64,000 nucleotides of DNA from Hydrogenophaga borbori (lineage in GTDB: Bacteria > Pseudomonadota > Gammaproteobacteria > Burkholderiales > Burkholderiaceae_C): NCBI RefSeq assembly GCF_003417535.1, contig NZ_QVLS01000002.1, positions 124,001 through 188,000 of the forward strand. Reading direction: 5' to 3'. Below are positions 8,908 to 16,653 of the stretch, piece by piece. Position 1 is the first letter of the stretch, and the number at the start of each line of letters is the position of its first letter. The notes under the pieces are model-generated. The model made no database searches. It was not told the origin of the DNA and saw nothing but the letters and a program-made list of their open reading frames with translations. The position numbers and the translations under genes are program-made.

Positions 8908-11213
8908 GGCGAAAGCTCGTGCAGCTTGAACAGCCCGTTCATGAGGGCGGTGAGGTCGCGGGTCAGCGGGTCCATTCGCACCTGGAACAGTTGCGCCTGG
9001 TGGAGAAGCTTGATGCCCGACAGGTCCGCCGTGCCGGGCTGGCGCAGGGCCGCGAACCAGTCGGCGAAGAAGCGCACGGCCTTGCCGGTGGTGGAGTTGT
9101 CCTGGCGGGGCGCGGGGCCGGTTGGCCCGTCGCGCAGCGCGGCGCTCAGCACCCGGATGGCGCCGCGCATGGCGAGCGCGGTGATGGGCGCCTCCCGCTC
9201 CGGGTGTTCCAGACAGGCCACCAGCGCCTCGTCGATGTGCTGGGCATAGGCCCCGTCCAGTTGCTCGAGAAACGCCTGGCGCCGCTCGCGGGGCAAGGCC
9301 CCCACCAGCGCGCCGAGCAGCTCGAACTGGCGCTCGATGGCCTGCGCCTTGTCGCCCCTCTCGGGGTGGGCCAGGCGAAACAGCAGCTGGCGGATGAGCT
9401 CATGGCTGGCCTTGGTCAGGCGGGCATCGGCCGATGGCTGGCCTTCAACGAGGCGGGGCGCCGCGCCCTGCAGCAGCGCGCCGCACAGCACGCGCCAGAC
9501 CGCCCATACCGCGGTGCCTTCGCGCCGCTGAAGGCTGCGCAGCAGCTCCAGCCACTCGTCAAGCGGTGCGGGCGGCGTGGCCTCTTGCCGCAGCACGGCC
9601 TTGATCAGGCGCCCGGTTTCGCTGGACGTGTCGACGTGCTGGCTGGTCAGGTAGTACCGCAGAAGGGTGTGGCGGTCTCCGGGGTCGGGCAGTGTGAGGA
9701 CGGCGTCGAGGTACTGGGCGTGCAGCGGGCCCGCCGTGTCGTCGAGCGTGGGCAGCCGCGGCCCGATGGCCTGCAGCAGCGCGCTGCGGATGGGAGAGGC
9801 CCAGTGCCCGTTCCGGGCCTGTTCGATCAGGCCGGCCAGGGGGCATTCGGCCGCCTCGCAGCCTTCCAGCAAGTGCAGGAACTGCAGCAGAGGGCCTGGG
9901 TCTTTGTGCTCCTCGGCCGTCCAGACGCACAGGGCCAACAGGCGCTGGCGATCGAAGCGGTACTGCCAGGCGCCTTCGATGTCTTTGATGGTGTCCATCA
10001 GCGTGGGCCAGCGCAGGCCGCGCGGGTCCGCCAGTTCGCGCAGCGCCCAGGTGAGCACGGCCTCCTGGGCCTGCTCCCTGTCGTCGGGCGTCCGGGGGGC
10101 CTGGGGGCCGCGCGGTACCCAATAACGCACCGGGCCCGTGCTGTCGCCCCCAGGGCCGGCGCGTTCGATCCGGAACCAGGGGGGCAGGGGATCGGGCCTG
10201 GCCGTGTCCTGGTCGGGCCGCGGGCAGGGCTGCGTGCCCAAGCGCTGTGCGCCGGTGGGCGGGTTCAGCAGGGGCAGCAGGTGGGCGTTGGTGGGCAGGC
10301 GGGCGAAGCCGGGGCGCTGACGCAGCGCCTGGAGCAGCTGGTCCCACTCGGACCGGTCCGCCTTGGCCTCGTGGCACAGGCGGATCAGGTCGCGCAGCGC
10401 GGGGTTGTCGAACCAGGGCATGTGCGCGGGCACGGCCTGGAACAGCCAGAGGCGCAAGGCCTTGGGGTCGGGCGTGCGCATCCGGGCCCGCAGCTGCAGC
10501 TGCAGCCACAGCGTGCCGTCCAGCGCCTGCTGGACAGCGGGCAGCACATGCGCGATCAACTGTTCCATGTCCTCCCAGCTGGGGCCTTCGGGGTCTTGCA
10601 GGCGCCGGTCGGCCCATTGCAGGAAATCGGCCCAGGCCTGCTCGCGGCCCTGCGGCGTGGCCAGCGCCGGGCTGTGGGCATGGATGTGCAGGGCCCGCAG
10701 GCGCCGCGGGTTGGTGCCGTCGGCCGGCATCAGGTGCAGCCAGCCGGGGCAGGACGCCGGGTGGGCCCCGGCGGATGGGGGCGGGCCCTCGCCGCCGGGA
10801 AGCGCTGGCGGGGCGAGGGGCGGTGCGGGCTCCTGGAGGGGCTGTGCGGGCTCTTGGAGGGGCTGTGCCAGGGGCTTCTTGGGAGAGCGCGCCTGCAGGT
10901 GCCCGCGAACCCGGTCGGACGGCGAATTGCCTGGGGCCATGGGCCGAGCGGGGTACACCGACGCCCTGGGGGATGTGGCGCCCCCCCCGGACCGGGGAAC
11001 GGGGGCCGGGGCGAAGCGGGGCGGCGGGTCGTCGCTCAGCACGTGTGCGGCCGACCGGCCCGTCGGGGGCGATGTGGGGGTGGTGGGGGAAGGGTGCCCG
11101 GGGCCGGAGGGGGTCGCGTCGGGCGCGGGTTGCCCGGTGTTCACGAGCGGCCCGGACGGTGGACGCAGTCGCCGGCTGGCGCCGAGCCGGATGGGGGGCG
11201 TGTCTTTTTGCAT
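8904..11213 (-). CDS. Helical-repeat cluster protein (769 aa), hypothetical
   Basis: I prefer ATG 11213; an in-frame GTG at 11234 would add seven residues, and no clear ribosome site decides. Residues 1-150 are Pro/Ser/Thr/Gly-rich with the motif GRSAAHVLSDDPPPRF near 52-67. Two cluster repeats follow. One starts near residue 158 (CPGWLHLMPADG, then FLQWADRRLQDPEGPSW). One starts near 348 (LPPWFRIERAG, then LTWALRELADPRGLRW, then RQRLLALCVW, then YLDAVLTLPD). The C-terminal module (AVWRVLCGALLQGAAP, IERQFELLGALVGALP, LAMRGAIRVLS) starts near 555. A short tail ends LFKLHELSP. No known catalytic motif is visible. The TGA stop overlaps the next gene's ATG. Confidence 0.82.
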   Translation of the reverse strand: MQKDTPPIRLGASRRLRPPSGPLVNTGQPAPDATPSGPGHPSPTTPTSPPTGRSAAHVLSDDPPPRFAPAPVPRSGGGATSPRASVYPARPMAPGNSPSDRVRGHLQARSPKKPLAQPLQEPAQPLQEPAPPLAPPALPGGEGPPPSAGAHPASCPGWLHLMPADGTNPRRLRALHIHAHSPALATPQGREQAWADFLQWADRRLQDPEGPSWEDMEQLIAHVLPAVQQALDGTLWLQLQLRARMRTPDPKALRLWLFQAVPAHMPWFDNPALRDLIRLCHEAKADRSEWDQLLQALRQRPGFARLPTNAHLLPLLNPPTGAQRLGTQPCPRPDQDTARPDPLPPWFRIERAGPGGDSTGPVRYWVPRGPQAPRTPDDREQAQEAVLTWALRELADPRGLRWPTLMDTIKDIEGAWQYRFDRQRLLALCVWTAEEHKDPGPLLQFLHLLEGCEAAECPLAGLIEQARNGHWASPIRSALLQAIGPRLPTLDDTAGPLHAQYLDAVLTLPDPGDRHTLLRYYLTSQHVDTSSETGRLIKAVLRQEATPPAPLDEWLELLRSLQRREGTAVWAVWRVLCGALLQGAAPRLVEGQPSADARLTKASHELIRQLLFRLAHPERGDKAQAIERQFELLGALVGALPRERRQAFLEQLDGAYAQHIDEALVACLEHPEREAPITALAMRGAIRVLSAALRDGPTGPAPRQDNSTTGKAVRFFADWFAALRQPGTADLSGIKLLHQAQLFQVRMDPLTRDLTALMNGLFKLHELSP

Positions 11214-11279
11214 GCGGTGGTGGCGGGGCGGCACGCGTGCGTGCAGGGGGACGGCGCGGGGCGCGCCGCCGCAGGCGGG

Positions 11280-13088
11280 TCAGTGGGTGTCGAAGGTGAG
11301 CAGTCCGGTGACGCGCGCGGCGATGTCATCGGCGTCGGAGGACAGGTCGAACAGCTGCGCCATGGCCGTCTCCGCGCCGCCGGCAAAGGCGGCCAGGTAC
11401 TGCTGGACGCAGCGCTCGCGCGCTTCGCCCGTCGGCAAGCCCAGGATGGCCGTGACACAGGCGGTGTGCAGCGCGGCGTCGGCCGGGTCGCTGGCGGGCA
11501 GCCAGGGGATGAGACGGCGGATCAACGCGGCCCGCTGCGCGTCGCTGTGGGGGGCCTGGCCGGCGATGTCCAGCAAGCTGGCCAGAGACGGTTTGGGGGG
11601 AGGCCCGCCCTGCCACCGCCGCAGGTGGTCCAGCAGCGCGTCCAGGGTCTTCGTGCGCGTGGCGTGTTCGATGCACAGCCTCAGCGCGGACGCCCGGTCG
11701 ATCGGCAGTTCCCCGGCCGTTTCCTGGCCATCGACGGTGTCCGGCGGGCGCTTCTCGCTGGACGGATCGCTCCCGCGCAGGCCGCCGCTGGAGAGGCGCA
11801 CGGGGGAGGGCGGCTCCTTGCGCGGGCCGCGGGCCGACACGATCGGCGGGTGCCAGCTGGCCAGTCCCGGGGGCTTTTCCTGCGCTGGCGGGTGGTCCGT
11901 TCGGATGGCGTGGCCCCCGTCGCGCAGGGCCTCGCCACAGCGCTGGCTCAGGCGCTCATGGCGCTTGAGCCGCTTCGCTTGCGAAGCCAGGGCCGAGGCG
12001 CCATGGCAGGCCAGGTACTGCGTCCAGCCGAGGACGCGCAGCATCAAGGGCTTGTCCTGGTGTGCGTCGGCGCCATGGAACAAGGTCTCCAGCGCGTCCA
12101 GAAGGGGGTCGATCCCGTCCGGTCCGCCGGCCTGCACCGGCTGCCCGAGCCGTTCGCTCACCTCCTGGTCAAGGGCGACCACCACCGAGGCCCAGTCGCC
12201 CAGCGCCAGCAGCGTGGCCCGCACGGCGGGGTCCAGGTAGCAAGGCTGTTGGGGCCTCCACCACCCGGATTTGGCCAGCAGGCGGATGGCCCGGCCGATG
12301 CCCGGGCAGTGCTTCAGCGCGGGCGCTTGGTGGGCCAGCGGGATGAGTTCCGGCGAGAGCGCCTTCAGCAGGTTGAAGGCCAAGTAGTGGGTGTTGGCGG
12401 CCGCCATCGCCTCATCGAGCAGCAGGAGCGCGTCTGGTGCCCGGCCTTGCTGGAACCACTGCCGGCACACCAGGATGAGGTGGGGCTCCCAGCGCTTGAT
12501 CTGGCCCAGCAGATGTCGCCGCAGCGCGGGCTCGGTGGTGCTCGACGCCACCGCGGTGAGCAAGCGGACCGCTTCCATGGTCTGTGCACCCTCCAGCCAT
12601 TGCAGGGCCAGCTGGACGATCGGGTGTTTCCACTGGGGCAGCTCGTCGCACCGCAACACCTGGAACGACACCCCCGATCCCTCGCCGGTCTGTCGGATCG
12701 GCGGTGAGTCGCCGCCGAACAGCAGCTGCTGCGCCGAAAGGGGCGACGTGCGTGGGGTGGGCCCGGCGGTGTCGGTGCATGGCTTGCCCGTCCCTTCCGC
12801 GCGGGGTTCGCGGCTGGCGCTCAGGGACCAGGACCCGGTCCTGTGGTGGGGCGAGGTCGGCTGGGGGAGCGTGAAACGTTCGGGGCCGGAGGCCATCGCT
12901 TCCCTGGCGAGTTGCGGGGTGGTGGGGGTGGAGGCCGAGGCGCGTGGGGACGCCGACGCGCGTGCCGTCTCTTCAGAACTGGACAGCGCGGTGGTCGGCG
13001 TCTGCGAGCGCGACAGGGAGCGGGTTTTTTCCTCTTGGGGGGCCGCTCGGCGGGTCTTCTTGCCAACGAAGGTCGGGGTCGGTTTCAT
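11280..13088 (-). CDS. Helical-repeat cluster protein (602 aa), hypothetical, lacks most of the C-terminal module
   Basis: Residues 1-115 are Ser/Thr/Pro/Arg-rich and look disordered, unlike the more Pro-rich paralogs and reminiscent of a secretion leader. The motif SAQQLLFGGDSPP lies at about 118-130, followed by strand-like SFQVLR and helical segments. Two stretches match the internal leader module of the 1697-aa protein well: QWFQQGRAPDALLLLDE (there AWFRDGQAPRAIALLG), and KSGWWRPQQPCYLDPAVRA. A second low-complexity linker around 375-440 precedes half a cluster repeat (RASALRLCIEHATRTKTLD). The protein stops just after MAQLFDLSSDADDIAAR, where the paralogs continue into their C-terminal module, so it may be naturally shortened. 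It begins 51 bp after the chaperone-like gene. Confidence 0.8.
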   Translation of the reverse strand: MKPTPTFVGKKTRRAAPQEEKTRSLSRSQTPTTALSSSEETARASASPRASASTPTTPQLAREAMASGPERFTLPQPTSPHHRTGSWSLSASREPRAEGTGKPCTDTAGPTPRTSPLSAQQLLFGGDSPPIRQTGEGSGVSFQVLRCDELPQWKHPIVQLALQWLEGAQTMEAVRLLTAVASSTTEPALRRHLLGQIKRWEPHLILVCRQWFQQGRAPDALLLLDEAMAAANTHYLAFNLLKALSPELIPLAHQAPALKHCPGIGRAIRLLAKSGWWRPQQPCYLDPAVRATLLALGDWASVVVALDQEVSERLGQPVQAGGPDGIDPLLDALETLFHGADAHQDKPLMLRVLGWTQYLACHGASALASQAKRLKRHERLSQRCGEALRDGGHAIRTDHPPAQEKPPGLASWHPPIVSARGPRKEPPSPVRLSSGGLRGSDPSSEKRPPDTVDGQETAGELPIDRASALRLCIEHATRTKTLDALLDHLRRWQGGPPPKPSLASLLDIAGQAPHSDAQRAALIRRLIPWLPASDPADAALHTACVTAILGLPTGEARERCVQQYLAAFAGGAETAMAQLFDLSSDADDIAARVTGLLTFDTH

Positions 13089-13139
13089 CCGCAGCGATGG
13101 GTGGGTGGGGACGCGGGGGCGGGGGAGACAGCGGCGGCA

Positions 13140-13628
13140 TCAGGCGAACCCGCAGCCCGGCGGCTCGGCGCCCCCGAGCGCGATGGCGCCGCGCGGGCGG
13201 GCGTCGGCCCAGGCCTGGCGCGCCATTCGGCGGCACAGGTCCAGTCCTTCGTGGTGCAGGCGCAGCGTGCGCGCCACCGCGTCGTGCCTGAGTTCATTCA
13301 GCGGGATCTGCGAGGCCAGCATGGCCTGCTGCGTGGCCGCGTGCCACCAGAGCGTGAGGCTGGCTTCGGGCGCCAGGTCCCGCGTCGAGATGGACCAGCC
13401 CGGGTCGCGCCAGTGGGGCAGGGTGTCGAGCTCGGCCGGCGAGGGCGACACCAGGGTCAGGGTCTCGACGGCCTCGAGATCGCTCAGGCAGCGCCAGGCC
13501 ATGGGGTGCTCGTGCCCGAGCGCGCCGCTGACCACCTGACCGTCGATTTCGAGCTGGCCGAACAGCTCGGGCTCGGCCTGCAGCAGGCGGGCGAGGTCGG
13601 TCGCGAAAGTGCCGGGGTCGTGGTGCAT
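13140..13628 (-). CDS. Predicted class I type III secretion chaperone-like protein (162 aa)
   Basis: Small acidic protein (about 23 Asp/Glu against 12 Arg and no Lys). The order of elements fits the CesT/SicP/Tir-chaperone fold. An N-terminal helix (FATDLARLLQAEPELFG) is followed by a strand (QLEIDGQVVSG) and further strands (ETLTLVSPSP). Then comes the hallmark second half: LTLWWHAATQQAMLASQIPL, a hydrophobic sheet ending in a Pro-Leu, then a long helix LNELRHDAVARTLRLHHEGL with downstream LCRRMARQAW. These chaperones bind the disordered N-termini of effectors in the cytoplasm. That assignment is inferred from the pattern, not from a search. The start is ATG 13628. It lies out of frame inside the 3' end of the upstream 419-aa reading frame. 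Context among proteins with disordered N-termini and a shared motif supports the role. Confidence 0.62.
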   Translation of the reverse strand: MHHDPGTFATDLARLLQAEPELFGQLEIDGQVVSGALGHEHPMAWRCLSDLEAVETLTLVSPSPAELDTLPHWRDPGWSISTRDLAPEASLTLWWHAATQQAMLASQIPLNELRHDAVARTLRLHHEGLDLCRRMARQAWADARPRGAIALGGAEPPGCGFA

Positions 13629-14553
13629 GGTGTGAGGCCGGTGGAGCGGAACAAGAGTGGGTCCGGCTGGCCAGCGCCGCGGCCTTGGTCGCATCGCCGG
13701 CGTGATAGGCCAGCGCCGCCGAGGCGCAGCGGCGGAACAGCTCGATCAGGCGCGGCTTGTCGTCACGTGACGGGGTGGTGAGCACCCCATCCAGGGGCGG
13801 GGGGGCCGGGTCGCTGTGCGCGTCGATCAGCGCGCGCGCGGCGCCGCACAAGGCCGCCTGCGCCACCGGGAAGGCGGTCTCCGCGGGCCATTGCGCATGG
13901 AGCCTTCGCGTGGCCTGCGCGTCCAGCGCCCGCAGCCAGTTCAGGCGCCGCTCGGGTGGCAGGTGCTCCAGGGTGTCGCTCAGCAGCTCGGCCAATCGCG
14001 GAACCCATTCGTGCGGCCGGGAGGGGTCGGGTTGGGCGAGTGTCTGAATGAGGGTGAGGACCGTGTCCCCATCGTCGGGACCTTGCAGGCTCACGATCTC
14101 ACCCAGCCAGGCGCTGGCCACGGCACGCCAGACCGTCCAGTCGGCGCCGACGCACCACCGGAACAGGGCCGCCCGGAGCGTGGACGCGTCGCCGGCCCTG
14201 GCGGCGGCCTGGCGGCACCGGCGGGGTGTGCGTGGGGCGAAGGGCGGTGGGCCGATCAGGGTGCTGAACACCAGCGCGTGCAGGCGGGGGTAGTCGGCCG
14301 TCTTGGCGATGGCCGTGGCCGCTTGCGCGTCGTGCCCCCACGCCATGAGTTGGCGGTGGGCCTGTTGGTATTGGCCGTCTTGGTTGAGGGCGGCGTTGAG
14401 GCCGATGCCCATCCGCTGGAAGTGCGTGGATAGGCTGGATCCCCACCCGGTCGATGGGGGTGTGGCGGGTGGGCGCTCGGGTGGCGCGGTCTCGGCGCTG
14501 GTCCGCAAAGGCTGCGCGGTCTTTGGCGCCGTGGGCGATGTGTGGCGTTCCAT
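13294..14553 (-). CDS. Helical-repeat cluster protein, first gene of the cluster (419-aa frame; 3' end doubtful)
   Basis: First gene of the cluster, 89 bp after gluQ. Residues 1-45 are Pro/Thr/Ser-rich (MERHTSPTAPKTAQPLR). Then come helices (LSTHFQRMGIGLNAAL) and a form of the shared C-terminal module: WTVWRAVASAWLGEIV, VPRLAELLSDTLEHLP, AALCGAARALI. The homologous part seems to end near residue 308. The frame then runs on for 335 bp over the chaperone-like gene. In that stretch the product is a low-complexity Arg/Pro/Ala/His string, which is what a shadow frame of the chaperone gene would give. Either the stop was lost by a frameshift (biological or sequencing) or the genes genuinely overlap. 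Start ATG 14553 has no obvious Shine-Dalgarno; a GC hairpin (GCGGCC/GGCCGC) precedes it. Confidence 0.65.
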   Translation of the reverse strand: MERHTSPTAPKTAQPLRTSAETAPPERPPATPPSTGWGSSLSTHFQRMGIGLNAALNQDGQYQQAHRQLMAWGHDAQAATAIAKTADYPRLHALVFSTLIGPPPFAPRTPRRCRQAAARAGDASTLRAALFRWCVGADWTVWRAVASAWLGEIVSLQGPDDGDTVLTLIQTLAQPDPSRPHEWVPRLAELLSDTLEHLPPERRLNWLRALDAQATRRLHAQWPAETAFPVAQAALCGAARALIDAHSDPAPPPLDGVLTTPSRDDKPRLIELFRRCASAALAYHAGDATKAAALASRTHSCSAPPASHHAPRPRHFRDRPRPPAAGRARAVRPARNRRSGGQRRARARAPHGLALPERSRGRRDPDPGVALAGRARHPAPLARPGLVHLDAGPGARSQPHALVARGHAAGHAGLADPAE

Positions 14554-14642
14554 GGTCGGGCGGTGAGGCTGCGGCCGTGGGCCGCGGTCGCTGAACGCCG
14601 GTTGAGTGGTCGGGCCGGACAGGCCCGTTCCTGATGGAGCGC
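14554..14642 (-). other. Short intergenic space between gluQ and the repeat cluster, with two hairpins
   Basis: Read on the minus strand, the gap holds GGGCC/GGCCC and GCGGCC/GGCCGC inverted repeats. Neither is followed by a T-run, so they are not convincing intrinsic terminators. I see no clear -35/-10 pair, leaving open whether the cluster has its own promoter or is read from the lysR-side operon. Confidence 0.35.
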
Positions 14643-15521
14643 TTAAGGCGCAGAGCCGGCCCAGGCCCGGGACCAGTCCTTCAGTGCCGAGGCGACGGTC
14701 CCCGTGCGCGGGCTCAAGCCCAGCGCGCGCGCCGCCGCGTTCAGGGCCGCGAGCGGGTCGCTCAGGTCCAGCGCCTGGGCGCCGTTCTGCTTGCTCAGCT
14801 TCTCGCCGTTGTCGCCCCGCACCAGCGGCGTGTGCAGGTACTGCGGCGTGGGCAAGCCCAGCGCGCGCTGCAGCAGGATCTGGCGCGGCGTGTTGTCGGC
14901 CAGGTCCTCGCCGCGCACCACGTGGGTGATGCCTTGCGCGGCGTCGTCCACCACCACGGCGAGCTGGTAGGCCCACAGGCCGTCGGCGCGGCGCAGGATG
15001 AAGTCGCCCACCGTGGCCGCCACGTCCTGCGACTGCGGGCCGAGGCGGCGGTCGTGCCAGCGCACCGGGGCGCCGTCCGGCACCCGAAAGCGCCAGGCGC
15101 GCGGCGCGCGGCCCCGCAGGCCGCCGTTCTCCGGCCGGCAGGTGCCCGGGTACACGGCGGCCTGGTGGCGTTCGCGCGGCGTGCCGTTGGCCAGCAGCGC
15201 GCGCTCGATGTCCTGGCGCGAGCAGGCGCAGGGGAACACGTCGCCCTGCGCGATGAGCCGGTCCAGCGCGGCCTGGTAGCCGGCGCCGCGCGCCGATTGC
15301 CACACCACGGGCTCGTCGCTCTCCAGGCCGCAGGCGGCGAGCTGTTGCAGGATGAGCTGGTCGGCCCCGGGGATGCAGCGCGGCGTGTCCACGTCCTCGA
15401 TGCGCACGAGCCAGGCGCCGCCGTGGGCGCGCGCGTCCAGCCAGCTGGCCAGCGCGGCCACCAGCGAGCCCGCGTGCAGCGGGCCGGTGGGTGAGGGCGC
15501 GAAGCGTCCGCGGTAGCTCAC
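14643..15521 (-). CDS. gluQ: Glutamyl-Q tRNA(Asp) synthetase
   Basis: A 292-aa paralog of the catalytic half of glutamyl-tRNA synthetase, lacking an anticodon-binding domain. The family attaches glutamate to queuosine at position 34 of tRNA(Asp). Visible hallmarks are the N-terminal [15 protein letters not shown] (HIGH-type signature), RIEDVDTPR, the cysteine pair CAC and later YPGTCR expected for the zinc site, THVVRGEDL and the KMSKS-like EKLSKQN. Length matches the family. It lies 15 bp downstream of the FAD oxidoreductase on the same strand. Confidence 0.96.
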   Translation of the reverse strand: MSYRGRFAPSPTGPLHAGSLVAALASWLDARAHGGAWLVRIEDVDTPRCIPGADQLILQQLAACGLESDEPVVWQSARGAGYQAALDRLIAQGDVFPCACSRQDIERALLANGTPRERHQAAVYPGTCRPENGGLRGRAPRAWRFRVPDGAPVRWHDRRLGPQSQDVAATVGDFILRRADGLWAYQLAVVVDDAAQGITHVVRGEDLADNTPRQILLQRALGLPTPQYLHTPLVRGDNGEKLSKQNGAQALDLSDPLAALNAAARALGLSPRTGTVASALKDWSRAWAGSAP

Positions 15522-15536
15522 CGGTTCATGGGGCTT

Positions 15537-16628
15537 TCAGGCCACGGCCAGCGCAAGCTCCAGGCCGGACACGAAGGCGTCCTCCACCCGGTGGCCCAGG
15601 CACCAGTCGCCGCACAGGCCAATGCCCAGCGCGGTGTCGAGCAGGTGGCTGCGGCCCAGCGGGGTCTGCGTCTGCGCGTAGCGCCAGCGCTGCACCTCGG
15701 CGAAGGGCGGCGTGGCGCGGATGCCGGTGATCTCGGCGAAACCCTTGAGCAGCTTGGCCTTCACGCGCTCGCCGTCGTCTTCCAGGTGCTTGGTCGACCA
15801 CGCGGGGCTGGCCTGCACCGTCCAGCGCTCGATGGGGTCGCGCGCCGGCTTGCTCGACTCGCGCGCCAGCCAGCTGATGCGGTGGTGCGTGCTGCGCGCC
15901 GCGCTCCACTGCGGGCCCAGGTGGTACAGGCCCGGTTGCATGGCCTGGGGGAAGGCGACCATCAGCGTCCAGCACGGCGCCACATGCACCGGCGCCAGCG
16001 CGGCGCGCAGCTCGGGCGCCAGGCCCGAGGCCAGCAGCAGCGCGTGCGCCTGCGGGTGGGGAATGGCCAGCAGCACGCGATCGAAGCCGCCCAGCACGCG
16101 CTGGCCGCCCTCGCCGTCGTCGGTGCGCAGTTGCCATTGCCGGGGGTGCAGGGCGTCGGCTTCGATTTGCGCCACCCGCGTGTCCAGCAGCGCCAGGGCC
16201 GACGCCTGGCCGTGGGCCTCGGGTTGCAGCAGCGGCTGCGCCCAGAGCGCGACCAGGGCGTTCATGCCCGGCGCGGCCACGAAGTGCGGCTCGGTGGGCG
16301 GCGGGGCGCTGGCCAGCACATGGCCGACGGCGTCGAGCACGCGCACGGTGCTGGCGCTCCACGCGCGCACGGCGCGGGTGGCGGTGGCGCGCAGCGCGAG
16401 CTCGAAGCGCGCATCGCGCACGGTGAAGTACTGCACGCCGGGGTCGAATCCGCCGAACTCGGTGCGCCGGGTGGCCATGCGCCCACCGACGGCGGACGCG
16501 GCCTCGATCAGCGTGACGCGGTGGCCGGCCTGCAGCAGGGTGCGCGCGGCGGTGACGCCCGCCATGCCCGCGCCCACCACGGCGACGTGCAAGGGAGCGC
16601 GCGGAATCGGGGCGGGGCGTGAAGTCAT
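15537..16628 (-). CDS. FAD-dependent amine oxidase-like oxidoreductase (renalase/COG3380 type)
   Basis: 363 aa. Residues 13-45 form a Rossmann dinucleotide-binding motif ([18 protein letters not shown]) with the acidic end [16 protein letters not shown], typical of flavin amine oxidases. [13 protein letters not shown] and the C-terminal [12 protein letters not shown], the second FAD-binding segment, fit the renalase-like oxidoreductases found widely in proteobacteria. No signal peptide is visible, so it is presumably cytoplasmic. The substrate is unknown. It starts 25 bp after the LysR gene stop and is followed closely by gluQ, suggesting one transcript. Confidence 0.88.
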   Translation of the reverse strand: MTSRPAPIPRAPLHVAVVGAGMAGVTAARTLLQAGHRVTLIEAASAVGGRMATRRTEFGGFDPGVQYFTVRDARFELALRATATRAVRAWSASTVRVLDAVGHVLASAPPPTEPHFVAAPGMNALVALWAQPLLQPEAHGQASALALLDTRVAQIEADALHPRQWQLRTDDGEGGQRVLGGFDRVLLAIPHPQAHALLLASGLAPELRAALAPVHVAPCWTLMVAFPQAMQPGLYHLGPQWSAARSTHHRISWLARESSKPARDPIERWTVQASPAWSTKHLEDDGERVKAKLLKGFAEITGIRATPPFAEVQRWRYAQTQTPLGRSHLLDTALGIGLCGDWCLGHRVEDAFVSGLELALAVA

Positions 16629-16653
16629 GGCGCGAATGTAGCAGTGGCGGTGC

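Noticed and set aside
446-14553. Mobile element or prophage carrying the repeat cluster
   Set aside because: No integrase, transposase, phage structural gene or flanking direct repeat could be seen.
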